A stretch of 5,007 bases of DNA, taken from assembly GCA_030430345.1 (NCBI GenBank), contig JAUIFT010000285.1:1-5007 (forward strand), written 5' to 3'. This document shows positions 1-5,007 of this stretch, in pieces. The notes below the pieces were generated by a model. It ran no database searches. It was not told the DNA's origin and saw only the letters and a program-made list of their open reading frames with translations. The position numbers and the translations under genes were made by a program. The stretch's first letter is position 1, and each line of letters begins with the position of its first letter. This DNA comes from Calditrichia bacterium (GTDB lineage: Bacteria; Calditrichota; Calditrichia; RBG-13-44-9; J042).

Positions 1-1
1 G

Positions 2-115
2 TTTGCCGCAGCGGGTATTGCGGGCATCATGCTCCTCTTGGCACTCTTGCTATACAGCCGCTTTGCCGCTAAACGGCGTACGGCCAAGTCCTTGGAAGAA
101 AAAAATCAGCAGATC
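2..115 (+). pseudogene. Fragment of a membrane signalling protein (TM helix plus juxtamembrane linker), cut at both ends
   Basis: This plus-strand frame is open from the window edge. It reads as a hydrophobic helix (roughly bases 2-55, rich in Ala, Ile, Leu, ending in LLLYSRF) followed by a basic stop-transfer stretch (AAKRRTAKSL) and then EEKNQQI. A helix followed by Tyr/Arg/Lys residues and a coiled-coil start of the type 'LEEKNQQI' is the usual layout in TPR-containing histidine kinases and related regulators of the Bacteroidota and neighbouring phyla, where it links the membrane to a HAMP-less coiled coil and a kinase or output domain. From about base 116 the frame stays open to 541, but it is then only the antisense of the TPR-CHAT gene, so the real homology must end near 95-121. 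No kinase or output domain is present in the window. The family assignment rests on this short stretch alone. It could also be another TPR-linked output protein, for example a cyclase or a LuxR-type regulator. Confidence 0.5.
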
Positions 116-2029
116 GTTTTCGGTGACCTTGTATTCAACCAGTTGAATACGATCACCCAGGCTGTTTATAATCGCAGCCGCATCGGAAACCGTATCTTCT
201 ACGGCGCCAAACAATTCTTTTGCTTTTATATAATCGATAAGGGATCTGGCTCGGGAGCCCTCCACGCTCATAAATGCATCTTCGTAGCGGCTGTCATTAT
301 AGAGGTGCAATACCAATTTATCATATATATGTTGCCGCTTGTCATAGAAGGCCAGGCGATTTTCATCTTTAACATGATCTGCACCTGCTTCTACAATTTT
401 GATTGTTTCCCGCAAGGCATTTTCGGCGGCTTCTTTTTTCCCCTGCCGTTGATAAACTTTACTCAGGGTATATTGCGCATCCAACAAAATCAGCGGATCA
501 GCGCTCTCCAACTGACTGCGGCGACTAATGACCCGCCTTAATTCTGCCAGTGCCTGATTGTACTGGCCTCCAAACAGATATGTTTTTCCTCTACTAACGA
601 ATATCCGGTCCTGCTGATCCGCTGTAATAATGCCGCTCAGCAAACTTTCCGCTTTAGAATATTTTTCCAGGGCAATTTTCAGGTATTTTTGAACCGCTGA
701 AAGGCGACTCCCTTTACGCAACCAATTCTCAGCATTTTTTAAATGAGTATCCCCTTCACTAAGCCGAATTTCCGCAGAGAGGCTATTCAACGGGTCACCA
801 CCTGTCTGCACATTCGTACGAATTACTTCAATAGCTTGCAGAAAAAACTCTGCTGCAATCCTCAGACTGTCTATGCGCAGATAATGCACGCCGAGGTTGT
901 GGAGAATATTCGCGCGGTCATCCATATTCTCGAGGGTTTGTATCAGTTTATGGCCCTGGTTCAAAATGCTATCCGCTGCATTTGCATTGCCAATCAATGA
1001 ATAGAGCCAGCCCATGTTTGAAAGTGCGTTCCCTTGCTTACGGATATTATCAGTGCTTTCGTAGGCGCTTCGGAAATCTGCGAGTGAACGATCGTAAAAT
1101 CCCATCCACATCAGGTTTAACCCGCGGTCATTATACAGTTGATTGATATAGCTGTGCTGAAGGGAGTCTGCAATTGCGATACCCCGGTTAAACGATACCA
1201 ATGCATTAGGGCGCAAATCTTTATAGGTAAGCACAATACCTATACGACCATGCAGCCTCATCTCTTCACTTTTTTTCCGTAAATTTCTGGCAACGACCAT
1301 CCCTTGCTCGAAATGGCTCAAGGCAATATCATAAAGATTGAGGTTTATGCTCGTGTTACCCAGGCGTCTTAAGATATATGCTTTCTCAAGGCGATAATTA
1401 AGCGAATCAGCGAGATTCAAGCCTTCATTTCCATAGATTAATGCTTCCTTATACTTGCTTTGATCATGCAAAAGGAATTGGATTTTTCGCAGAATTTCAG
1501 TTTCCTGTTTGCGATCATGATTTTTTCGGGCCATCTCCAATGCGCTTAGAAAATCTTCCAGAGTTTCGCTTTTCTTCCATTCAGCCCTAACCTGACGGCG
1601 CATTTCGATCCCTGAGTTATCAAGGGCTTCACAAAAATTATACTCATGCATCAAGAACGGATCATCTAAATGATCTTGAAAAAAAACGGCGAGATTCCGA
1701 ACGTTTATCAGCAATGAATCCGCAGTGCTCTTTTTATTCTCCAACCGCAAAGTCAACGCATGTCTCATTTGCCCAAAAAAGCTGTAAATAAAATGCTTTT
1801 GATTGGCAATAACCAACTGCTTATTCGCTGCAACATCGCCATTACGGTAGTGATAAACGAATTTGCTATTATTAGCGCCATACTTCTTTTGCCATCCTGC
1901 AGAAAGTCCGTAACTGGCAAATTCTTTTTCAATCGCTGCGATTTCCTGCTCATAATTATCGCAGCCCAATGCAAAGATAAAGGCGATTGCAAACAACGCT
2001 AAAAATGTATTTTTAAGAATATTATTCAT
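50..2029 (-). CDS. TPR-repeat lipoprotein with a truncated CHAT (caspase-like) domain
   Basis: The 659-residue product starts with a lipoprotein-type signal: a Lys at residue 6, a hydrophobic core at about 8-20, and Cys23 in FALGC (a loose lipobox). It is probably exported and lipid-anchored. Helical TPR-like repeats run from about 180 to 595. The clearest are near 216-250, 296-330, 372-405, 478-505 (GKTYLFGGQYNQALAEL) and 518-547 (TLSKVYQRQGKKEAAENAL). Then come the linker typical of TPR-CHAT proteins (SVEGSRARSLIDYI, 588-601) and the first CHAT strands (IQLVEYKVTENDLLIF, 628-643). A CHAT domain normally continues for about 250-300 residues and carries the catalytic His and Cys. Here only about 30 residues remain, followed by an unrelated tail (about 645-659) and a TAG stop. 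The catalytic part is missing as the sequence stands, because the strand runs into a foreign junction near 95-121. The start lies 44 bp after the preceding gene's stop. It has no Shine-Dalgarno sequence, only an AT-rich leader, and may be translated by coupling. In the family, TPRs bind a partner or substrate and the CHAT domain cleaves it. That role is inferred here. Confidence 0.85.
   Translation of the reverse strand: MNNILKNTFLALFAIAFIFALGCDNYEQEIAAIEKEFASYGLSAGWQKKYGANNSKFVYHYRNGDVAANKQLVIANQKHFIYSFFGQMRHALTLRLENKKSTADSLLINVRNLAVFFQDHLDDPFLMHEYNFCEALDNSGIEMRRQVRAEWKKSETLEDFLSALEMARKNHDRKQETEILRKIQFLLHDQSKYKEALIYGNEGLNLADSLNYRLEKAYILRRLGNTSINLNLYDIALSHFEQGMVVARNLRKKSEEMRLHGRIGIVLTYKDLRPNALVSFNRGIAIADSLQHSYINQLYNDRGLNLMWMGFYDRSLADFRSAYESTDNIRKQGNALSNMGWLYSLIGNANAADSILNQGHKLIQTLENMDDRANILHNLGVHYLRIDSLRIAAEFFLQAIEVIRTNVQTGGDPLNSLSAEIRLSEGDTHLKNAENWLRKGSRLSAVQKYLKIALEKYSKAESLLSGIITADQQDRIFVSRGKTYLFGGQYNQALAELRRVISRRSQLESADPLILLDAQYTLSKVYQRQGKKEAAENALRETIKIVEAGADHVKDENRLAFYDKRQHIYDKLVLHLYNDSRYEDAFMSVEGSRARSLIDYIKAKELFGAVEDTVSDAAAIINSLGDRIQLVEYKVTENDLLIFFFQGLGRTPFSGKAAV
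95..121. other. Head-on junction between two unrelated coding stretches (inversion breakpoint or assembly chimera)
   Basis: Left of this interval the plus strand makes protein sense (TM helix, basic linker, EEKNQQI at 95-115). Right of it the minus strand makes protein sense (CHAT entry, VTENDLLIF). In the interval both readings work on opposite strands over about 20 bp, so the exact joint cannot be placed more closely and may lie in a short stretch of shared sequence. Past the joint each reading degrades: the minus frame into a 15-residue tail and stop, the plus frame into antisense of TPR repeats. This is seen directly in the translations. Whether it is a genuine rearrangement or an artefact cannot be told from one sequence. 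Confidence 0.55.
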
Positions 2030-2073
2030 AATTTTTTCGGATGTATTGCTGCTAAATCCGGTTCGCTTTTTTA

Positions 2074-2847
2074 TTACTTCTCTTTCACATTAAAGAAATC
2101 ATACATTCCTTTAAACATACCGGTCATTGCCGCTGGGTCGGTTGCTGGCCCCAAATGTGTCGACGCAGTTTTCGGTTTCCAGCGAAAGGCCCTTGATATC
2201 GGCAGCCAGCTAAAGCGATAGATCATCACTATCGACAAAGCGATTGATTTACCAATGTTCTTAAAAGGGGATACTTCCAACTGGGCCCGCTCAAGAATTT
2301 GCGCCTGGCCAGCGACCCAGTCCGCATGTATTTCCGGATACCGCGGCATATATTTCCCCTGGAATTCCTTTATTTTTACCCGAATGTCATCTTCTTTCGG
2401 GCCATAGGAAACCGGGTTCAACGGCACGTCTATCTCCGCTTCTTCAAAAATACGGTCTCTGTTGCAGAGATAGTCATTATTTCGGAAAGCGGTTGGTGAT
2501 TTGACATCAAAACCAAGCACTCTTTTTAACTCGCTTTCCAGCTCCCCTTTTTCGTAAAAAATCCGGTTTTTGTCATCTTCATCTTCGTAAAGTCTTTCCA
2601 GACCTTTTAAGACGGAACAATCCACGCCAGCTTCTGCCAAACGCCTTACTACTTCCGCATTCATATTAAATTGCAGCCCATAGGATTGGGGATCTAACGG
2701 CATTTCCTTTTCCGGATAATTGAAGGTATAATTCAACTGCCCGGTAAGTAGATCGTATTCCCTTAACTTAGCCGGGGTTAGGCCGTTTTTCCGATGGGTC
2801 TCATCTTTTAACAATGCTTCGCGAAGTTTCGGATGTAAGGGATTCAT
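2074..2847 (-). CDS. Hypothetical protein with an internal repeat, family not recognised
   Basis: The 257-residue product has no signal peptide and is rich in charged residues, so it is probably cytoplasmic. I do not recognise its family. It contains a divergent internal duplication: residues 30-57, from EYDLL to PLDPQSYG, resemble residues 123-149, from NNDYL to PLNPVSYG. The tightest match is P-L-(D/N)-P-x-S-Y-G at 50-57 and 142-149. NRIFYEKGE (94-102) also resembles DRIFEEAEI (131-139). An acidic patch (YEDEDDK) lies at 87-93. Residues 198-217 are moderately hydrophobic (IGKSIALSIVMIYRF and following), but Lys200 and Arg211 make this an amphipathic or peripheral helix rather than a sure membrane span. 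The C-terminus is basic and then Ala/Met rich. The ATG at 2847 is preceded by a strong GGAGG 8 nt upstream, and the gene ends in tandem stops (TAATAA). It lies between the M64-like and TPR-CHAT genes on the same strand, so it may be a partner or substrate of one of them. That is inference from position only. Confidence 0.85.
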   Translation of the reverse strand: MNPLHPKLREALLKDETHRKNGLTPAKLREYDLLTGQLNYTFNYPEKEMPLDPQSYGLQFNMNAEVVRRLAEAGVDCSVLKGLERLYEDEDDKNRIFYEKGELESELKRVLGFDVKSPTAFRNNDYLCNRDRIFEEAEIDVPLNPVSYGPKEDDIRVKIKEFQGKYMPRYPEIHADWVAGQAQILERAQLEVSPFKNIGKSIALSIVMIYRFSWLPISRAFRWKPKTASTHLGPATDPAAMTGMFKGMYDFFNVKEK

Positions 2848-2854
2848 TATTTAT

Positions 2855-2860
2855 TCCTCC
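2855..2860 (-). promoter_or_regulatory. Ribosome binding site of the 257-residue gene
   Basis: On the minus strand GGAGGA lies 7-8 nt before the ATG at 2847, with an A/T-only spacer. It is close to the ideal anti-16S complement and fixes this start codon. The rest of the 86-bp gap (2848-2933) shows no convincing terminator hairpin, which is consistent with read-through from the M64-like gene. Confidence 0.7.
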
Positions 2861-2933
2861 GACTTATTTGCTTTGATGTTTCGTACTGTCCGGTTTTCCT
2901 TGTTGAGATTACTTTTCTGCTAATCATAATAAA

Positions 2934-4715
2934 TTACGGACCCGGTGGAGTACAAGGCCGCGGACTCCGGTGATTTCTACTTATCTTAGTCATCAGCCGA
3001 TCATACATAAAATCAAAAATTAGCGGGTCGAAGCGGTACCGACGATAGGTCATATCCATAATACAGGAAGTGTTTTCGCTCCGGCGCTGTGGTGCATAAG
3101 AAACCCAGCTGATATCTTTATCGCTGCGATATCGATCGGATTCGTATACTTTCGTGCGGCCCTCAAATGTATAACGGGCAAATTCGCGCGGTATCGGAAA
3201 ATTATGGACATTGGCAAAACGTAAAATCAGCAACTTATAAGTATCGAACGTCTCATTGGGGTTGCCCCGATCCGGTGAGCGCAGGATCCGCTTAAGCACC
3301 TCAAGAAACTCCTTTTTATCTGTGAAATCACGATTGATTTCATCAAGGTTTCTCTGCAGTTGATCAACAACTTCTGACGGCAGGCCATGAGCGCTCAATT
3401 TGGTCAATGAATTTTCATCAATTCGAAAAACAACTCTGAATCTGGCCAATTTTAAGAGCAGCTCATGATATTCAAAGAAAAGGCCGGGGTCACTAATTTC
3501 CTCGCGCAAAGCGCGTAAAAATTTTTGTTCTTCGCGATATACCTCGCATTTGATCGCGTTTAGATCGTTTTTAATAATCGCGCGATGTTCCGGATCTTCA
3601 ATTGCATCATCCAATGCTTCTATCATCCCGTCCGAGACCATAAATCCGCCGCGGAACTTTTTATTGATGCGATAGCGCAATGCAGCATGGCTTTCATCGA
3701 TGTATTCGTCGTCGATGGCGCCGTTGTCGATATCGCTCATTGAATGGGCAAATTCGTGCACCGGCGTTTTCAGGCGATCATCCCAGGCGGAGAGCGCAAA
3801 CATCCCCGGCTGTTTCGCATAGTAGTAATGATATTTTTCCTGAGAAGTAGATCCCGGTTCGAAAAATGTAAAAGCGAATTTTTTCCCGCCACGCTTCGGA
3901 TCGTCTTCGCTAAAACGAGCGGTAGAGCGGGTGTAGGTACGATTGCCGGAGATTATTGTGATCACATCAACCAGCGATGGATCATCCAGGCCTGCGGCAG
4001 TCAACTGCCCTTGAACGTATTCGTAGACATGATTTTGGGTAACATCCCCATTGCTATCCCTTACAGGACGGCGGGCGGTAAGAATCGAAGTGCTTTCACT
4101 GACCCCTTCACAGAGCGCAGTATCAACGGAATTCTCATGATCAAAAACAGTAATAATGCGTAATTGCTGAAAGATGTCCGGCAAACGCATTAATTCATTG
4201 GATAAAAAGCTGTTTATCACCCGGGTAACGGTTTTCAGAAATAAACCGTGATTACGCATAATCGGGTCAGGCATTTTTTCCCCATTTTCCACTTCTAAAA
4301 TCGCCGGATTTGCCACCAGCACAATCGTATACGGATCGTCCCCAATCCCTTGCTGAATCACGTTTACGTTTTTGCATTTATCAATCGTATAGACAGGAAC
4401 GGCATTTTTGCGAACATATCTCTGGCTGAAATACAAGTATATTGTTCCGATGAATAATCCCAGTATATATCCGCTGAAAAACGCCCACAGTATTCCGATC
4501 AGAAGTCCTGAGACACTCAACCCATAGCTGGGATAAATAATTGTCAGCTGCTCAGTAATCGCCCGCAGCTCGGTAAACTGCATAGCCGCCAGCGTAATGA
4601 CCAGCACAACCAGTGCCCAGAAAAAGCCAAGCGCCACACTGAGCACTTCCGGACGCAGAATAAAAAAATCCGGTGAACGATAAATCGTTACTTCACAATT
4701 TTTCTGCGATTTCAT
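2934..4715 (-). CDS. Membrane-anchored M64-type (IgA-peptidase-like) zinc metallopeptidase
   Basis: The 593-residue product has two N-terminal membrane segments (about 25-46 and 66-96) joined by a short loop (IYPSYGLSVSG). This hairpin resembles small proteins often annotated as 'bacteriophage holin'. Basic residues lie before the first span and after the second (SQRYVRK), so the positive-inside rule puts the large C-terminal domain in the cytoplasm. That domain has M64 features: a hydrophobic strand and 'fNVf'-like stretch (IITVFDHENS, 187-196), a second strand (DVITIISGNRTY, 250-261), the zinc motif HEFAH (320-324, with Glu321 the likely base), then DDEY (335-338) supplying the probable third ligand Asp336, and a SCIMD Met-turn-like motif (550-554). 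In typical M64 proteins DEY follows HExxH about five residues sooner, and the Met-turn motif is much closer. Here roughly 200 charged, helical residues (345-535) intervene. The tail is Pro/Arg rich. A strong Shine-Dalgarno sequence supports the start. The peptidase family call is from motifs; the substrate is unknown and the large insertion could mean a specialised role. Confidence 0.8.
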   Translation of the reverse strand: MKSQKNCEVTIYRSPDFFILRPEVLSVALGFFWALVVLVITLAAMQFTELRAITEQLTIIYPSYGLSVSGLLIGILWAFFSGYILGLFIGTIYLYFSQRYVRKNAVPVYTIDKCKNVNVIQQGIGDDPYTIVLVANPAILEVENGEKMPDPIMRNHGLFLKTVTRVINSFLSNELMRLPDIFQQLRIITVFDHENSVDTALCEGVSESTSILTARRPVRDSNGDVTQNHVYEYVQGQLTAAGLDDPSLVDVITIISGNRTYTRSTARFSEDDPKRGGKKFAFTFFEPGSTSQEKYHYYYAKQPGMFALSAWDDRLKTPVHEFAHSMSDIDNGAIDDEYIDESHAALRYRINKKFRGGFMVSDGMIEALDDAIEDPEHRAIIKNDLNAIKCEVYREEQKFLRALREEISDPGLFFEYHELLLKLARFRVVFRIDENSLTKLSAHGLPSEVVDQLQRNLDEINRDFTDKKEFLEVLKRILRSPDRGNPNETFDTYKLLILRFANVHNFPIPREFARYTFEGRTKVYESDRYRSDKDISWVSYAPQRRSENTSCIMDMTYRRYRFDPLIFDFMYDRLMTKISRNHRSPRPCTPPGP

Positions 4716-4719
4716 AGAT

Positions 4720-4725
4720 CTCCTC
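4720..4725 (-). promoter_or_regulatory. Ribosome binding site of the M64-like gene
   Basis: On the minus strand GAGGAG, within a longer GAGAGAGGAGA purine run, lies 4 nt before the ATG at 4715. The spacing is slightly short but workable, and no other in-frame start near it has such a site. Confidence 0.65.
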
Positions 4726-4742
4726 TCTCAATAGAAACGAAT

Positions 4743-4748
4743 ATTCTA
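4743..4748 (-). promoter_or_regulatory. Possible -10 box upstream of the M64-like gene
   Basis: TAGAAT on the minus strand matches the sigma-70 -10 consensus at five of six bases and would place a transcription start shortly before the ribosome binding site. No good -35 box is found at the usual 16-18 bp spacing, and no clear Bacteroidota-type TTTG/TAnnTTTG pair was seen. The remainder of the gap 4716-4849 is AT-rich and otherwise holds only the palindrome at 4765-4777. Confidence 0.18.
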
Positions 4749-4764
4749 TCGGCGCATCATTTAA

Positions 4765-4777
4765 CATTCAGTGAATG
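4765..4777. repeat. 13-bp perfect palindrome (6-1-6), operator candidate
   Basis: CATTCAGTGAATG is a perfect inverted repeat of 6-bp arms around a single central base, lying about 50 bp upstream of the M64-like start and just upstream of the possible -10 box. This is a plausible site for a dimeric repressor or activator. A copy with one mismatch occurs at 4959-4971. The arms are too short to act as a terminator and no T-run follows. Confidence 0.35.
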
Positions 4778-4849
4778 CAACAACGGTAAAATTTTTCGAA
4801 ACGCATGGAAAAATAAGCAATTTTAGCGTATTTGAAGGCATTAGTGGTC

Positions 4850-5005
4850 CTATAAAAAACCGGTGATATAAAAGTTATACATTCCCGGGGAAATATCAAA
4901 ATAAACGCTGTATTCTATGCCATTTTCCATAGTATGCTTACCGCCATCGCCCTGGCGACATTCACTAAATGTAATGAAAATCATAGCTTTGAAAGATAGA
5001 GGCAG
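4850..5005 (-). CDS. Possible C-terminal end of an upstream gene (partial)
   Basis: A minus-strand frame is open from the window edge for 51 codons and ends at a TAG stop 134 bp before the M64-like start. The residues near the end alternate hydrophobic and polar or Gly/Pro residues (YSVYFDISPGMYNFYITG), as in a beta-sandwich or extracellular-type domain. The other minus frames are interrupted, although one plus-strand frame is also open across part of this region. If it is a small gene of its own, Met8 (about 4982-4984) could start a 44-residue product, but no Shine-Dalgarno sequence is apparent. I do not recognise the family. An open stretch of this length can occur by chance, so this is a tentative call based on protein-like composition and its strand matching the operon. 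Confidence 0.38.
   Translation of the reverse strand: MPLSFKAMIFITFSECRQGDGGKHTMENGIEYSVYFDISPGMYNFYITGFL
4959..4971. repeat. Imperfect copy of the 13-bp palindrome
   Basis: CATTCACTAAATG on the plus strand matches the minus-strand form of the palindrome at 4765-4777 (CATTCACTGAATG) at 12 of 13 positions. It lies about 190 bp from the first copy and inside the possible upstream reading frame. If that frame is not a gene, both copies sit in one regulatory region. Confidence 0.25.
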
Positions 5006-5007
5006 GT

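Noticed and set aside
116..541. Plus-strand continuation of the TM fragment as one 170-residue membrane protein from 29 to 541.
   Set aside because: Beyond about 115 it is exactly antisense to well-formed TPR and CHAT sequence on the minus strand. Only the first part looks like a real protein.
2030..2073. Possible terminator hairpin in the gap before the TPR-CHAT gene (CGGAT...ATCCG).
   Set aside because: The stem is only 5 bp with a 13-base loop, and on the minus strand it is followed by an A-run, not a T-run. It does not argue against an operon.
2074..2847. Idea that the 257-residue protein is a bacterial gasdermin, given its size and a caspase-like neighbour.
   Set aside because: No N-terminal lipidated Cys or recognisable gasdermin pattern is visible, and the internal PL(D/N)PxSYG repeat does not fit what I know of that family. 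Only a structure comparison could revive it.
3744..4163. Plus-strand open frame of 139 residues.
   Set aside because: It lies wholly antisense to the M64-like domain, including the HEFAH motif region, and its composition resembles no protein I recognise.
4882..4892. TTCCCGGGGAA inverted repeat (5-1-5) as an operator.
   Set aside because: It falls in the possible upstream reading frame (codons for Ser-Pro-Gly), is short, and has no second copy that I found.
4947..4958. TCGCC-CT-GGCGA inverted repeat as a terminator or RNA hairpin.
   Set aside because: The arms are five bases with a two-base loop and no T-run on either strand. Coding sequence can explain it.
4974..5007. Plus-strand ATG at 4974 as the start of a divergent gene (MKIIALKDRG...).
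   Set aside because: Only 11 codons are visible, there is no Shine-Dalgarno sequence, and the opposite strand has the more protein-like frame.

Overview
The window carries a compact minus-strand gene cluster with no rRNA, tRNA, insertion sequence or CRISPR array visible. Read in the direction of transcription (right to left), it holds the possible tail of an upstream gene (4850-5005), a membrane-anchored zinc-peptidase-like protein of the M64 type (2934-4715), a 257-residue protein of unknown family with an internal repeat (2074-2847), and a TPR lipoprotein that enters a CHAT (caspase-like) domain and is cut off after the domain's first strands (50-2029). The gaps between the three main genes are 86 bp and 44 bp, all on one strand, so they are probably one operon.

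The left edge is the most anomalous part. On the plus strand, bases 2 to about 115 read as a transmembrane helix followed by the juxtamembrane linker typical of TPR-type sensor kinases or other signalling proteins. The minus strand from about base 107 onward reads as a good CHAT domain entry. Neither protein reads sensibly past this point. The two coding stretches meet head-on at about 95-121, as expected of an inversion breakpoint or an inverted chimera in assembly or amplification. The stop at 50-52 is therefore probably not the native end of the CHAT gene.

The organism looks like a Gram-negative-type bacterium of moderate GC, judging by eye. The long TPR lipoprotein with a CHAT domain and the TM-plus-'EEKNQQI' linker are both common in Bacteroidota, Calditrichota, KSB1 and related FCB-group lineages, but this placement is an inference. 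Shine-Dalgarno sequences are clear for the M64-like gene and the 257-residue gene, and absent for the TPR-CHAT gene.

Taken together, the cluster pairs two protease-type proteins, a metallopeptidase-like membrane protein and a TPR-CHAT caspase-like protein, with an unknown protein between them. A protease-based sensing or effector module is a reasonable hypothesis, but nothing in the sequence proves it. The upstream region has a perfect 6-1-6 palindrome at 4765-4777 and a 12/13 copy of it at 4959-4971, which may be operator sites.
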